DNA of 52,285 nucleotides from Thermodesulfovibrionales bacterium (GTDB lineage: Bacteria > Nitrospirota > Thermodesulfovibrionia > Thermodesulfovibrionales > JdFR-86): assembly GCA_030682405.1 (NCBI GenBank), contig JAUXOF010000023.1:1-52285 (forward strand), written 5' to 3'. Under the pieces are notes generated by a model, which was not told where the DNA came from, did not search any database, and worked only from the letters and a program-made list of their open reading frames with translations. This document shows, piece by piece, positions 27,328 to 37,162 of the stretch (position 1 is its first letter; every line of letters starts with the position of its first letter). A program made the translations under genes and the position numbers.

Positions 27328-27376
27328 CCGGATGCGGCCCGGTTTGGTGTTAATGACAAAGCACGGGAGGTGCGGA

Positions 27377-28072
27377 ATGAAAAAGGTTGCGTTATTTGCA
27401 ATCCTGCTTTTTATAGCGGCGGGATGCGCGCAAAAGGCGGTAGTCTCAAAGACCACACCTGAGACACAAGCCGTAGGACAAAAAGAGGCTGTAAAAAAAG
27501 CCGAGGAAGCAGGGAAGGCCGAGGAAACAAAAAAGGCTGAGGAAGCCCTGATGCTTCCGGTTATTAAGAAGGAGAGCATCAGCGAGAAGGAGATAACTGT
27601 AGGGAAAAAGTCCGAGGCCGGAATTAGCGTTGTAGAGCATCAGCAGGAAGCCTCGGCTGCCAAGAGATATGCAGCAGTTGTCAAGGCGGTCTGTTCAGGG
27701 GACACCGGCGGCGATGCGGCCCTTGGCATAATACACTTTGACTTCGACAGCTACGGAATAAGAGACGACGCCCGGCCTCTGCTCAAGGGATTCGGCGAGT
27801 GGCTTACGGCAAACAAAGTAAAAATCTTTGTGGAAGGCTATTGCGACGAAAGGGGCACTACTGAGTATAACCTCGCCCTCGGAGACAGAAGGGCCGCAAG
27901 CGCAAAGGACTACCTCTTAAACATGGGCATCCCCTCGGACAGGATAGAGGCCATAAGCTGCGGCGAAGACCAGCCTGTGTGCACGGAGAAGACAGAGGAG
28001 TGCTGGGCGCAAAACAGAAGGGCGCGCTTTGTCATATTAGCGGATGAAAAACTCACTAAGAGCACAGACTAA
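27377..28072 (+). CDS. pal: Peptidoglycan-associated lipoprotein Pal
   Basis: The ATG at 27377 has GGGAGG about 6 nt upstream and opens on a lipoprotein signal (MKKVALFAILLF, lipobox IAAGC); the upstream in-frame start at 27296 is rejected. Of 231 residues, 30-75 are a repetitive Lys/Glu/Ala linker with KKAEEA units, and the OmpA-C peptidoglycan-binding domain covers about 110-228 (IHFDFDSYGIRDDA, VEGYCDERGTTEYNLALGDRRA, NRRARF). It anchors the outer membrane to the wall and partners TolB. A C-rich CGEDQPVCTEKTEEC loop is somewhat unusual. Confidence 0.95.
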   Translation: MKKVALFAILLFIAAGCAQKAVVSKTTPETQAVGQKEAVKKAEEAGKAEETKKAEEALMLPVIKKESISEKEITVGKKSEAGISVVEHQQEASAAKRYAAVVKAVCSGDTGGDAALGIIHFDFDSYGIRDDARPLLKGFGEWLTANKVKIFVEGYCDERGTTEYNLALGDRRAASAKDYLLNMGIPSDRIEAISCGEDQPVCTEKTEECWAQNRRARFVILADEKLTKSTD

Positions 28073-28118
28073 AAGGTCATCGGCCCCAAGCCATAAGGGG
28101 TTACTTAGAACGGGATGC

Positions 28119-29075
28119 GTGAAGTTTGCACGGTCAACAGGAAAGGCATGGCCGCATACATGGGCGGCAATGCCTTTTATATTAAGCCTTTTTCTCCTGT
28201 CACTGCCTGCCTGCATGGGCACCATTGATGTCATGAGGGCCGACGTCAACGACCTCAAGTCCGACTCCTACAGCGCAAAAAAAGATGTCTCGGATATCAG
28301 GGAAGCGATATCAGGCCTGAAACACGATATGGGGAACCTCAATGTTTTGGCAGAGGAGGCCGCGGCTGCAAAGAACCTAAGGGAAGGCCAGGCTGAGCTT
28401 TACTCCCAGATGATGGTGTTTCAGAAGGAAGTGCAGGCAATGAGGGGGAGGCTTGACGAGCAGACGCATAAAGCCTCAGAGTCGCTTAGTAAGGCGTCCA
28501 AAGAGGGTGAACTGCTTGCGGCAAGGCTTGACGCCCTTGAACTGAACCTGAAAGAGCTTTCGGCAAAACTCTCAGCCGCGGAAGAGTACATCCAAAAAGT
28601 CGAGGCGTCTACAAAGAAGGACAAAGGGCAGGCGGCCTTAAAACAACCCGTTGTCCCGGACGCGGAGAAGGCATACGAGGAGGCATACGCCGCATTCACC
28701 GACAAAAGATACGGCGAGGCCGGAGAGAAGTTCGCAGCGTTCATTAAAACCTTTTCAGGGCACAGGCTTGCAGGCAATGCGCAGTTCTGGATAGGAGAAA
28801 CATACTACAGCCAGAGGGATTACGAGAGCGCAATACTGGCCTATGAAGAGGTTTTCAGGAAATATAAGGACAGCCCCAAGGTGTCCGCCGCAATGCTTAA
28901 GCAGGGGAGGGCATTCATAGAAATCGGCGAGAAGCGCGCAGGCGGCGCGATACTTAAGGAACTTGTCGCAAAATACCCGGAATCCGAGCAGGCTGTGGCC
29001 GCAAGGATAAAACTCCGGGAGTTGGAATTCCCTGAGCCTAAGGCTGAAAAACCCGCCGAATCCCTAAAAAAGTGA
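28119..29075 (+). CDS. cpoB: CpoB/YbgF-like division coordinator lipoprotein with coiled coil and TPRs
   Basis: The start is uncertain: GTG 28119 gives a basic n-region before the hydrophobic stretch FILSLFLLSLPAC, whose Cys would be lipidated; ATG 28170 and ATG 28044 (inside pal) are alternatives. With GTG the protein has 318 residues: a coiled coil at about 40-170 (repeated KLS/EEAAAAK heptads), then TPR units from 180 (AYEEAYAAFTDKRYGEAGEKF, split here as AYEEAYAAF and RYGEAGEKF; AQFWIGETYYSQRDYESAI). This order matches YbgF/CpoB, which coordinates peptidoglycan synthesis with Tol-Pal constriction. It is the usual last gene of tol-pal clusters. Confidence 0.87.
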   Translation: MKFARSTGKAWPHTWAAMPFILSLFLLSLPACMGTIDVMRADVNDLKSDSYSAKKDVSDIREAISGLKHDMGNLNVLAEEAAAAKNLREGQAELYSQMMVFQKEVQAMRGRLDEQTHKASESLSKASKEGELLAARLDALELNLKELSAKLSAAEEYIQKVEASTKKDKGQAALKQPVVPDAEKAYEEAYAAFTDKRYGEAGEKFAAFIKTFSGHRLAGNAQFWIGETYYSQRDYESAILAYEEVFRKYKDSPKVSAAMLKQGRAFIEIGEKRAGGAILKELVAKYPESEQAVAARIKLRELEFPEPKAEKPAESLKK

Positions 29076-29569
29076 AGAGGCTTACCCACATCGGCAGAAG
29101 CGGCAGGGCAAAGATGGCGGATGTAAGCGGAAAGCCCGATACCCTGCGGGAGGCATGGGCAAGTGGCTCGGTTTCCATGAAAAAAGCCACACTTGACCTC
29201 ATAAGCACAGGCAGCGTCCCAAAAGGGGATGTGTTTTCAGCCGCAAGGATTGCCGGGATTATGGCCGCAAAAAGGACGCCCGAACTGATACCCCTTTGCC
29301 ACCCGATTAATATCACCTCGGTAGAGGTAGACCTGAAGATAGACCGGAAGGGAAAGGGGGTCGTAATAAACTCAAGGGTAAAGAGCACAGGGCCCACCGG
29401 CGTTGAGATGGAGGCCCTCGTTGCCGTAGCCGCATCCGCCCTGACGGTCTATGACATGTGCAAGGCTGTTGATAAGGACATGGTTATAGGCGATATAGTC
29501 CTAAGGGAAAAAACAGGGGGGAGGAGCGGCCCCTATAGAAGGCCCTCCACCACCCTGAAAAGCGCCTAA
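29072..29569 (+). CDS. moaC: Cyclic pyranopterin monophosphate synthase MoaC
   Basis: This 165-residue protein has THIGRSGRAKMADVS at the start, PLCHPINITSVEVD near 71, STGPTGVEMEAL near 108 and VYDMCKAVDKDM near 128, all diagnostic of MoaC. It completes the first step of molybdenum cofactor synthesis together with MoaA, which is not in the window. The start is GTG 29072, overlapping the cpoB stop as GTGA, so it rides on the tol-pal transcript, an unrelated function. The C-terminus overlaps the convergent gene at 29566 by 4 bp. Confidence 0.95.
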   Translation: MKRLTHIGRSGRAKMADVSGKPDTLREAWASGSVSMKKATLDLISTGSVPKGDVFSAARIAGIMAAKRTPELIPLCHPINITSVEVDLKIDRKGKGVVINSRVKSTGPTGVEMEALVAVAASALTVYDMCKAVDKDMVIGDIVLREKTGGRSGPYRRPSTTLKSA

Positions 29570-30342
29570 AACTTCTTACTGAAGCTTAACATCACTACCG
29601 TCGTATCGGACTCCTCGTTGTCTCCAGCCTTTGCGGCCTGCTGAAGCATGGAGCTAAGAGTAAGGTTCCATGGCAGAAACACTATGTCTGCGCCATAGGA
29701 TGTGGTCGTAAAGGACGGGATGTCGGAGGACGTGGAGGTAAAGCTCGTATCCACGGTTGTCGTGCCGGACTGGCTTGAAATCATGGCAAAGGGGTCGAGG
29801 TGGAAGGGGCCGAGCTTTATGCCTACCTGTGCGCCCCCCTGCACCCCGAACATCGTTGTCGTTATGTTCATGGTGTCCGTGTAGGTCTTTCCAAATAAAC
29901 TATAGCTATAGTCTACCGAGCCGAGGCCAAGGTTAAGGAGCGGGCCTCCGAAAAAAATGAGGCTTGCCATTTTGGCCTTCACCGGCTGTAATTCAAGGTT
30001 TAAGCCAAATTGCATGTTCATGAAACTCAAGTCGGATTTGAAGGTTCCGATGGCGGTCTCCCCACTAAGGGCGGACAATCCCAATTGTAGGTTGCCAGCA
30101 ACATGGTCCGTAAAAGCATGCCTCGGCACAATGTTGACGCCCCCGCCCGTCAGCTCGAAACCCTCGCCCTCTACAGAGACTCCGACAATGCCGAACTTTA
30201 TATCCTTCTGTCCCCTCTCGAAACTTGGAGAGGCCAGAGGAGGCGGGGTTACGGAGAAGTTCGACTGCTGGGCGTAGGCGGTAGAGGCTGAAATCGCCAG
30301 TGCCACAGAGAAAAAAACCGTAAGGAATCTTTTCTTTTCCAT
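29566..30342 (-). CDS. Predicted outer-membrane beta-barrel protein, unknown function
   Basis: This 258-residue protein has a clear signal peptide (MEKKRFLTVFFSV to STAYAQ) and a rest composed of alternating amphipathic strands with Gly-rich turns, ending in the terminal Phe typical of BAM substrates (LSFSKKF). I recognise no family. GGGAGG lies 3 nt before the ATG. A TTGACA (minus strand, 30396-30401) and TAGTAT (30370-30375) upstream may be its promoter, although the 20-nt spacing is long. It is a single gene convergent with moaC. Confidence 0.78.
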   Translation of the reverse strand: MEKKRFLTVFFSVALAISASTAYAQQSNFSVTPPPLASPSFERGQKDIKFGIVGVSVEGEGFELTGGGVNIVPRHAFTDHVAGNLQLGLSALSGETAIGTFKSDLSFMNMQFGLNLELQPVKAKMASLIFFGGPLLNLGLGSVDYSYSLFGKTYTDTMNITTTMFGVQGGAQVGIKLGPFHLDPFAMISSQSGTTTVDTSFTSTSSDIPSFTTTSYGADIVFLPWNLTLSSMLQQAAKAGDNEESDTTVVMLSFSKKF

Positions 30343-30446
30343 GCTCCTCCCTTTGAATTTTTATTGGTAATACTATTGCTTGTTTTATCTCTGGTTGTCA
30401 AGGGGAGCCGGGCGTCTATGCTATTGAAGCACGCAAATCTAATATC

Positions 30447-31868
30447 CTACGCTTTCTCAAGCCCCTTTCTGGCCTTCTTGTTGTCCGGGTCGAGGGCAAG
30501 GGCCTTGTGGAACTGGTTCTTTGCCTCTGCCGTCTTTTTTGCCTTGAGATAAAGGATCCCCAAGTTGGAGTAATACTCGCTGCTTGCGGGCTCAAGCAGC
30601 ACTGCCTCAAGCATGGCCTTTTCAGCATCATCGAGCCTTCCGGGGAGCTTTGAGAGCGCAAGCGCCAGAAAGTTCCAGTACTCCGCATTCCCGGGGTCAA
30701 TCATTGCGGCCTCCTCTAACAGTTCCGCTGCCTCTTCCGGCTTGCCGGCTTTTATCAGGCCGACGGCGTTTTTGTAATTCTCCTCGGCCTTTCCGGTATC
30801 GGCTGCAACCGCTGCATCAAGGCTTCCGATGGAGGCAAGGTAGGTGCGCCTGCCCTCCTCATCCTTTATCGCGTTATAGGCGTCCGTAAGGGCATCGAAT
30901 ATATGGGCCAGCTTATCCTTCATAGTGGAGTCCGTGGAGTCGTAAAACCTGTCAGGGTGGAACTCCTTTGCAAGGGCGTAGTAGTTCTTCCTTATCGTCT
31001 CCGAGTCCGCGGACTCGCCGGCCGAAAGAAGCTCAAAATGGCTCATAGTGTCGAGCCGCTCAAAGATGTCGTTGACCTTTAGTATGAATGCCTCTTCCTC
31101 CTCCGACACCGGAGCCAGCACCTCGTCCACCGAGACGGCAAGCTTTTCCCTTGCCTCGCCCACTGTAACAATCCCTATGGACCAGAGGAGGTAAAGGGTC
31201 TTTAATGCCTCAAAGGAGTTGAGCCACGAGTCCTCTATTATCTTCTTGATGCTTCTTTTGCCGTCAACGAGGGAGAATATCTTTTTGTCCTGAGCCGCAA
31301 GCTCCACGCCCTGAAAGAGGCTCATCGGGTCGTCGCTGAGCTTCAGGACAGCCTCGGTATCCGGCATCTCCTTCCGTATCCTCGTCCAGTTCTCTATCCT
31401 CTTTACGCCTTCATATATGAGATTGCCCATGCTCATCTTAAGCGTTATGACCTCATCGCCGGGCGGCGGGCCCTCTTGAAACCCGTAATCTCCGTCCTCA
31501 AGCTGAAAGAGGCTGTAGACAATCTCCTTGACCTGATATTTCACCCCCCAGAAGAGGTCCTTTGGGGTAAGGAACCCCAGTTCCACGAGAATGGCGCCCT
31601 GCCTTTTCCCTGTTTTTTTCAGCATCTCGACGGATTTGTCGTACTGCTCCACGGTTATCTTGCCGGCCTTAAGGAGCATCTCCCCGAGCCTGTCGTCCTC
31701 GTAGGTGGAAGACGCAAATATCGCCTCGCCCTTTAGAAGATAAATCTTCTTCGTAATGCCTGATGCCATAACTGCAAGCGTTCCCGTTGCCCGCTGCCTG
31801 TTCAGGCCGACGAGGACCTTGGGCAGGCTGTAGTGGTTAAGCCGGCCGGTTGCGGGAATTTCGCTCAT
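30447..31868 (-). CDS. PATAN (DUF4388)-DnaJ-TPR multidomain protein
   Basis: This 473-residue protein has an N-terminal PATAN/DUF4388 domain (about 5-110, [17 protein letters not shown] and [15 protein letters not shown]), a winged-helix-like stretch (about 190-250), a J-domain at about 275-345 with the HPD motif in [10 protein letters not shown], and a C-terminal TPR array (about 355-470). PATAN domains occur in two-component and gliding regulators; the J-domain implies DnaK contact. A scaffold or adaptor role is inferred. GGAG lies 5 nt before the ATG, and the start overlaps amrA by 4 bp, so it is cotranscribed with mtnA, the prenyl synthase and amrA. Confidence 0.85.
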   Translation of the reverse strand: MSEIPATGRLNHYSLPKVLVGLNRQRATGTLAVMASGITKKIYLLKGEAIFASSTYEDDRLGEMLLKAGKITVEQYDKSVEMLKKTGKRQGAILVELGFLTPKDLFWGVKYQVKEIVYSLFQLEDGDYGFQEGPPPGDEVITLKMSMGNLIYEGVKRIENWTRIRKEMPDTEAVLKLSDDPMSLFQGVELAAQDKKIFSLVDGKRSIKKIIEDSWLNSFEALKTLYLLWSIGIVTVGEAREKLAVSVDEVLAPVSEEEEAFILKVNDIFERLDTMSHFELLSAGESADSETIRKNYYALAKEFHPDRFYDSTDSTMKDKLAHIFDALTDAYNAIKDEEGRRTYLASIGSLDAAVAADTGKAEENYKNAVGLIKAGKPEEAAELLEEAAMIDPGNAEYWNFLALALSKLPGRLDDAEKAMLEAVLLEPASSEYYSNLGILYLKAKKTAEAKNQFHKALALDPDNKKARKGLEKA

Positions 31869-32374
31869 TTGTATCTCCTTACCTCAAACCTTTCTATCCT
31901 GATGCCTTTTTCATCCGGGCCGATACCGGCCTTCATCCGGGCAATGCGGAGCTGCTCCTCTACGGTGTCCACGCCTTCGAGGTCAGGGAGCAAAAGCCCC
32001 TTCCTGCCGCCCAATGAGACTATGACGCCGTATCTCTTTGCGTCAAGCTCCGAGATGTCCTTCACACTTTCAGGCGGGCAGAGGACATCAACGGAGTACT
32101 GAAGCCTTGCAATTTCGCTCTCCTCCACAGGGGGAAACCTCGGGTCGCCGGTAGAGGAGGCTATTGCGTTTTTTATCACCTCTTCGGCAACACAGCCGGT
32201 AACCGGCATTATCGTCCCGATGCAGCCCCTCAACTGCCCCTGTATCTTAAGTGAGACGAATGCGCCTGCCCTCATTTTCATCTCATCCGCCAGCCCTTCG
32301 GGCGACTCTATCACCCTGCCTTCCTTGACGTATGCCTCGACGGCCTTCTTTGCCAGCTTTACAAGCGGATGCAT
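31865..32374 (-). CDS. amrA: AMMECR1-domain protein (AmmeMemoRadiSam system A)
   Basis: This 169-residue protein carries the AMMECR1 signature LRGCIGT near residue 48 and the DPRFPPV segment near 77. The family is widespread and its biochemistry is not settled. The companion Memo-like AmrB and radical SAM AmrS, often fused or adjacent, are not seen here, so the gene is an orphan in this window. Its ATG overlaps the stop of the prenyl synthase gene (TGATG) and its stop overlaps the next start, which shows tight coupling. Confidence 0.92.
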   Translation of the reverse strand: MHPLVKLAKKAVEAYVKEGRVIESPEGLADEMKMRAGAFVSLKIQGQLRGCIGTIMPVTGCVAEEVIKNAIASSTGDPRFPPVEESEIARLQYSVDVLCPPESVKDISELDAKRYGVIVSLGGRKGLLLPDLEGVDTVEEQLRIARMKAGIGPDEKGIRIERFEVRRYK

Positions 32375-33366
32375 CAGTTCTGCCTCAAAAGGGCGTAATC
32401 CGCAAGGTCGAACATCCCGTCCCTCTCCACTGAATCAGGGAATATCAATAGCTCGAACTTTGCCTCTTCCACAAGCACGGTTGCCCTCTTTACGGACTCC
32501 TCAAGCACATTATACCGCTTAAAGAGGGCCAGTATCCTCCTCAGGCCGCCGTCCGAAATGCCCTTCTCTATTATTCCCCGGACCTCTTCTTTTTCATCGG
32601 AAGAAGCAGCGCCCAAAAGACATATGAGGGGCAGCGTGACCTTGCCCTCTTCGAGGTCCTTGCCGAGCCTCTTGCCGAATTCGCCTTCATCCGCCATATA
32701 ATCCATTATGTCGTCTGCCATCTGAAACGCCGTGCCTGACTTCATGCCGAAGCGGGCAAGGGCTTCCTCCTCTTCAATCGGCCTTCCTGCAAGGATGGCG
32801 CCTATCCTGCATGCCGCGGATATGAGCATGCCTGTTTTGGAGGATATTATCTTCAGGTAGTCCTCCTCGGCGATGCCTATGTCTCCTGACTGTGAAAGCT
32901 GAAGAAGCTCCCCCTCGCTCATGCTCGTTGTGGCCTCCGAAAGGGCCTCCATTATGCGCTGGTTTTTAAAAGAGACGGATTTTTTTAGGGCGTTTGAATA
33001 GAGGAAGTCACCTACGAGTATGACGACCTGATTGCCCCATATGGAATGGGCGGCCGGCTTTCCCCTTCTCAGTTGTGCGCCGTCTACCACATCGTCGTGC
33101 AGGAGCGAGGCCATGTGAATGAGCTCGATGACGCCCGCAAGCATGGTATGGTCGTCCCCCCTGTAACCTGCAAGCCTTGCGCTTGCCAGAAGGAAAAGGG
33201 GCCTGAGCCTTTTGCCCCCGCTGTCAAGGAGGTGACTGCCCACAAGGGGTATTACGAAGACGTCGCTTCTAAAAAGCCCCTTGAGCTTTTCCTCGACAGT
33301 GCCCAGTTCGGCAGCGTACGCCTCAAAAACCTGCTTAATGTCAACTGTCCTCTGATGGTTAAGCAT
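32374..33366 (-). CDS. ispB: Trans polyprenyl diphosphate synthase (IspB-like)
   Basis: This 330-residue all-helical enzyme has [13 protein letters not shown] near residue 51, the first Asp-rich motif [15 protein letters not shown] near 89 and the second, MADDIMDYM, near 217. The length suits octaprenyl or heptaprenyl synthases that make quinone side chains; chain length cannot be read reliably from the sequence. In this organism it would serve menaquinone synthesis for DsrMKJOP and other respiratory complexes. GAAGGAT precedes the ATG. It lies 16 bp after mtnA. Confidence 0.92.
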   Translation of the reverse strand: MLNHQRTVDIKQVFEAYAAELGTVEEKLKGLFRSDVFVIPLVGSHLLDSGGKRLRPLFLLASARLAGYRGDDHTMLAGVIELIHMASLLHDDVVDGAQLRRGKPAAHSIWGNQVVILVGDFLYSNALKKSVSFKNQRIMEALSEATTSMSEGELLQLSQSGDIGIAEEDYLKIISSKTGMLISAACRIGAILAGRPIEEEEALARFGMKSGTAFQMADDIMDYMADEGEFGKRLGKDLEEGKVTLPLICLLGAASSDEKEEVRGIIEKGISDGGLRRILALFKRYNVLEESVKRATVLVEEAKFELLIFPDSVERDGMFDLADYALLRQN

Positions 33367-33382
33367 ATCCTTCGAGCATGGG

Positions 33383-34480
33383 TCAGAGCCTCAGTTCATC
33401 GAGGTTAACGTCTTTATCCATAAGCCTTTTAAGGTCGCGTGGTCTGAACGCCCCGAGTTCCGTGATTATTGCGGTAACGTATTTTGCAGGGGTCACGTCA
33501 AAGGCAATATTTCTTACGCCGACCCCTTCCGGGGCTACGCAGATGCTGCCCCAGACTTTGTCATTGCAGCCAGGCGTGCTCAGGCCGCCCGTAATCGTGG
33601 TCACCTCTTCGGCAGTCCTCTCCTCTATGGGTATCATGCCCCCGTCAGGGATGGTAAAATCAATACTGCTTAAAGGCGCGGCCACGTAAAAAGGTATGCC
33701 GTTTTCCTTTGCGAGCACGGCAACCGAGTATGTGCCTATCTTGTTTGCCACGTCGCCGTTTCTTACCGTCCTGTCCGTGCCGACTATCACGAGGTCTATC
33801 TCTCCCCTCTGCATGAGCGCGCCGGCGGAGCTGTCGGTAATCAGCGTGACCGGGATTCCCTCCTGCATGAGCTCCCATGATGTGAGCCTTGCGCCTTGCA
33901 GGAAAGGCCTCGTCTCATCCGAAAAGACGTGTATCCTCTTGCCCTCTTCCTTTGCAGCTAACATCGGCGCGGTTGCCGTGCCGATGCCTCCGGTTGCGAG
34001 CGCGCCGGCATTGCAGTGGGTGAGTATGTTCATGCCGTCCTTTATGAACCTCGCCCCCCACTTTCCGATTGCCCTGTTCACTTCTATATCCTCGTTGAGG
34101 ATTTTTTGGGCCTCATCCGCGAGAAGCCCCGGAAGCGAGTCCACCGGCTCCCCGCGCCTTTCATTGAGGAATCTCTCAATCCTCTCTACTGCCCATTTTA
34201 TGTTCACGGCAGTGGGCCTTGTCTTAAGCAGGGCGTCAAATACGGGCCTCAGGCCTCTCATGAACTCATCGAAACTCCCTGCCTTAATTCCGCCTGCGCC
34301 GAGGGCGATGCCCATTGCCGCGGCAATGCCTATGGCGGGCGCCCCCCTTATGTTCATGTCCCTTATGCAGGCGGCCACCATCCCATAGTCGGTGCACTCT
34401 ATGTAGGAGACCTCAAGGGGAAGCCTCCTCTGGTCGAGGATGAACACCCTGCCGTTGCGCCACTCTATCGTCTTAAACAT
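33383..34480 (-). CDS. mtnA: S-methyl-5-thioribose-1-phosphate isomerase
   Basis: The ATG at 34480 (MFKTIEW) with GGAGGG 4 nt upstream is preferred over a start 24 nt further up. The 365-residue protein has [15 protein letters not shown] near residue 45, catalytic Cys in [14 protein letters not shown] near 153 and catalytic Asp in [17 protein letters not shown] near 232. It isomerises methylthioribose 1-phosphate in methionine salvage and belongs to the eIF2B-alpha superfamily. No other salvage gene is in the window. A TATAAT box on the minus strand at 34534-34539 may serve its promoter. Confidence 0.95.
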   Translation of the reverse strand: MFKTIEWRNGRVFILDQRRLPLEVSYIECTDYGMVAACIRDMNIRGAPAIGIAAAMGIALGAGGIKAGSFDEFMRGLRPVFDALLKTRPTAVNIKWAVERIERFLNERRGEPVDSLPGLLADEAQKILNEDIEVNRAIGKWGARFIKDGMNILTHCNAGALATGGIGTATAPMLAAKEEGKRIHVFSDETRPFLQGARLTSWELMQEGIPVTLITDSSAGALMQRGEIDLVIVGTDRTVRNGDVANKIGTYSVAVLAKENGIPFYVAAPLSSIDFTIPDGGMIPIEERTAEEVTTITGGLSTPGCNDKVWGSICVAPEGVGVRNIAFDVTPAKYVTAIITELGAFRPRDLKRLMDKDVNLDELRL

Positions 34481-34561
34481 ATCCCTCCGTCTTAAACATA
34501 CCACTCCTGCCCCGCTTAATCTAAAACGCCTCTATTATACTATTTTGGCGATGCAAATGGT

Positions 34562-35794
34562 CTAACCTAACTTCATCACGGTGGAGACAACTATAACGGC
34601 GCTCAGCGCTATGATGACGACGACCGTGCCCCAAGTGATGTAATTATAGCTTTTGGGGTTGACGTAATCTCCCATAAGCCTTCTGTTGTTGACGAGGGAA
34701 AGCGCGTATATGAGGACAAACGGCAGGAGCACGCCGTTTAGCACCGAGGAGGCGACCATCAGGCCGATAAGCGGGGCGCCGGGCAGCAGCACTATGAGGG
34801 CGCTAATGCCTATCATCAGCGTGTAAATCCACATGAACTGCGGGGCCTCCTTAAACGTCTTGCTCACGCCCCTTTCCCATCCCATTGCCTCGCATATGAA
34901 ATATGCAGTGGCAATGGGCACGACTATGGCCCCAAGAAGGGATGCGTTTGCAAGGCTCAGGCCGAATATCAAAAAGGCGTAGTCCCCGGCAAACGGCCTG
35001 AGGGCAAGTGCGGCCTCAGAGGCGTCGGTTATCCTTATGCCCGCGGGAAACAGGGTCGCCGCGCAGGTCACTATTATAAAAAATGCGATGATGTCCGTTA
35101 TGAGACAGCCTGTTATCACGTCAAGCCTCGTTGCGCCGTAATTTTCCTTGCCTATGCCCTTCTCCGCAATGGAGGACTGCAGATAAAATTGCATCCACGG
35201 CGTAATCGTCGTGCCTATGATGGCTATGCTTAAGAGCATGAACTCCGGGTCCCATTTTACAGAGGGCACGACAGTGCTCTTTAAGACCGCGGACCATTCC
35301 GGCTTTGCCATGAACCCGGACACCACATAGCCCACATAGAGCAGGCAGGCAAAAAGCAGCACCCTCTCCACAATCCTGTAGCTGCCCTTTGTCACGAGCA
35401 GCCATATGAAGACCGCGCCAATGGGCACTATTATGTATTTGCTTACGCCGAGGAGTTCCCAGCTTGCGGCCCATCCTGCAAGGTTGGCGACAGTGGTGCC
35501 GAAGTTTGCGATAAAAAGGCCGACCATCATGTAAAAGGCGGCCTTCACCCCGTAGTTCTCCCTTATGAGGTCTGAAAGCCCCTTGCCTGTGACAACGCCC
35601 ATCCTTGCCACCATCTCCTGCACCACGACAAGGGAAATCGTCGTGGGTATCAGGAGCCAGAGCATGGAATACCCGAACCTTGCGCCTGCAACCGAGTATG
35701 TGGTTATGCCCGAAGCGTCGTTGTCTATGTTGGCGGTTATTATTCCCGGCCCCATCATGGAGATAAAAAAAAGGACCCTCTTTGGGAGACTCAT
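34562..35794 (-). CDS. NRAMP/SLC11-related divalent metal transporter with atypical metal site
   Basis: This 410-residue membrane protein has about eleven helices. The first helix, MMGPGIITANIDNDASG, aligns with the NRAMP helix 1, but the metal-binding DPGN is DASG (residues 26-29). In helix 6 the usual MPH is TPW (GTTITPWMQFYLQSS). The Asp is kept while the Asn and the soft Met ligand are lost, which argues against classical Mn/Fe selectivity. The gene overlaps by 4 bp a soluble protein with MgtE-type sensor domains. Mg2+ or another hard cation is therefore a reasonable hypothesis. Subfamily membership needs alignment to known Mg-type NRAMP-related proteins. Confidence 0.85.
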   Translation of the reverse strand: MSLPKRVLFFISMMGPGIITANIDNDASGITTYSVAGARFGYSMLWLLIPTTISLVVVQEMVARMGVVTGKGLSDLIRENYGVKAAFYMMVGLFIANFGTTVANLAGWAASWELLGVSKYIIVPIGAVFIWLLVTKGSYRIVERVLLFACLLYVGYVVSGFMAKPEWSAVLKSTVVPSVKWDPEFMLLSIAIIGTTITPWMQFYLQSSIAEKGIGKENYGATRLDVITGCLITDIIAFFIIVTCAATLFPAGIRITDASEAALALRPFAGDYAFLIFGLSLANASLLGAIVVPIATAYFICEAMGWERGVSKTFKEAPQFMWIYTLMIGISALIVLLPGAPLIGLMVASSVLNGVLLPFVLIYALSLVNNRRLMGDYVNPKSYNYITWGTVVVIIALSAVIVVSTVMKLG

Positions 35795-37053
35795 ACCTTT
35801 CTCCTTTTCCTCCTTGCCGCAGGCGGCAGTATCCTGTCCACTATATCGTCTATGGCGACGACCCCCATGAGAAAGCCCTCGCCGTCAACCACCGGAAGGG
35901 CGACAAGGTTGTACTTGGAGATAATCATTGCAACCTCCATCTCGTCGGCCTCAGGCCCCACTGTCTTGAGCTTCGTCTCCGCGGCCTCTGAAAGAGCCAT
36001 ATCCGGGCGGCTGAGAAGAAGCTCCCTCAGGGAGATGGCGCCTGAGAGCCTCCCCCCGCTGTCCAAGGCATATATGTAGTAGACAGACTCTATGTCAGGC
36101 GCATCGGATTTAAACCGCTCTATGACCTCTGCGAGGGATATATCCTCAGGGTATGCGATGAACTCGTTGCTCATGAGGCCGCCCGCGGTGTCCTCCTCGT
36201 GGCCCAAAAGCTCCTGAATGTCCTTTGCCTCTTCCTCCTCTATGTTTTCAAGGATGGCCTGAACCTTCTCCAGAGGCAGGTCGCTTAGGACGTCGGCGGC
36301 ATCGTCAGGGGTCATCTGCTCTATAATCTCCGCCGCCTTCTCGGCATCCATCTCATTGAGCATTGCGCTCTGGGCGTCCGGCTCAAGCTCGGAGAGGGCA
36401 TCTGCCGCGGTCTCGGAATCGAGGTTTTCCATGAATGCCGTGCCTTCGTCATGCGAGACCTGGCTTATAAGCTCCGCAAGGTCGGCAGGATGAAGGTCCG
36501 CCACCATCTGCCTCGGCACTGTAAGGGCTATTGTAGAGAGCTTGGGGTTAAGGGGCTGGAGGTAATTCCAGCTTATGAGGTTAAAGGGCAGGTGCGCCCT
36601 GAAGAGCCTCATAATGTCCTCTCCCCCCTTTTCCACTCCGAGCCTCCTCAGTATCCCCCTTACACCTACGTCCACGGCAATGAGCACGGCATCGGAGTTG
36701 TACCCCTCAAGCTTTATGTCGTTGGCCCTCACCACCTTTACGCCGTTTGCATCCACTATCTGCTTGTCCAGAATGTCCCTTACGGCAAGCAGGTCCTCCT
36801 CCGAAAGCGAGTATGCCGGCATTGTGTCGGAGTAGAGCTTGGAGGATATTATCCTTTTATTGAACAAGTCGAGGTCAGCCCACGGTATCTTGAATGTCTT
36901 TGCCTTTTTTCCGATTATGAGCGAATCTACCTTGGGAAGCGGCTCGCCCCTTACAACGGAGATGTCAATCACCCTTCCAAGCTCCTCGCCCTTGGGGTCA
37001 AGAACAGGCTTCCTCAGTATCTCGCTTAAGAAAAGCTCTCCGAACAAAGGCAT
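35791..37053 (-). CDS. PRC-barrel / MgtE_N / CBS-pair soluble protein
   Basis: This 420-residue protein has no membrane segment. Domains in order: PRC-barrel-like (about 10-75, LDPKGEELGRVIDISVVRG), a second barrel-like repeat (about 90-150), the MgtE_N superhelix (about 185-285, with ADLAELISQV, AADALSELEPD and AADVLSDLPLEKVQAIL), and two CBS motifs (about 290-410), ending in a basic tail. This is the cytosolic Mg2+-sensing part of MgtE without its channel. The start has GGTGG upstream; the stop overlaps the NRAMP-like gene, so the two are almost certainly made together and may act as sensor and transporter. Confidence 0.9.
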   Translation of the reverse strand: MPLFGELFLSEILRKPVLDPKGEELGRVIDISVVRGEPLPKVDSLIIGKKAKTFKIPWADLDLFNKRIISSKLYSDTMPAYSLSEEDLLAVRDILDKQIVDANGVKVVRANDIKLEGYNSDAVLIAVDVGVRGILRRLGVEKGGEDIMRLFRAHLPFNLISWNYLQPLNPKLSTIALTVPRQMVADLHPADLAELISQVSHDEGTAFMENLDSETAADALSELEPDAQSAMLNEMDAEKAAEIIEQMTPDDAADVLSDLPLEKVQAILENIEEEEAKDIQELLGHEEDTAGGLMSNEFIAYPEDISLAEVIERFKSDAPDIESVYYIYALDSGGRLSGAISLRELLLSRPDMALSEAAETKLKTVGPEADEMEVAMIISKYNLVALPVVDGEGFLMGVVAIDDIVDRILPPAARRKRRKV

Positions 37054-37127
37054 AATCCACCGCCGGAAAAAGATTTTTTGCTTTCATAAAGTATATATCA
37101 GCCGCAGGCCGTGAGGCAACACGCTTG

Positions 37128-37157
37128 TTGCCTGCCGTTTCAGCCATATGTCATACT
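37128..37157 (+). promoter_or_regulatory. Putative promoter of the peptide-binding lipoprotein gene
   Basis: TTGCCT at 37128-37133, an 18-nt spacer and CATACT at 37152-37157; the preferred ATG at 37163 lies 5 nt after it. The TTGCCT hexamer is the same as at 19165 and 38801. Confidence 0.4.
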
Positions 37158-37162
37158 ACTCC

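Noticed and set aside
33696-34388. Plus-strand frame of 230 codons opposite mtnA
   Set aside because: It is a shadow of mtnA, whose catalytic motifs are intact; the antisense peptide is Ser/Ala/Pro-rich.
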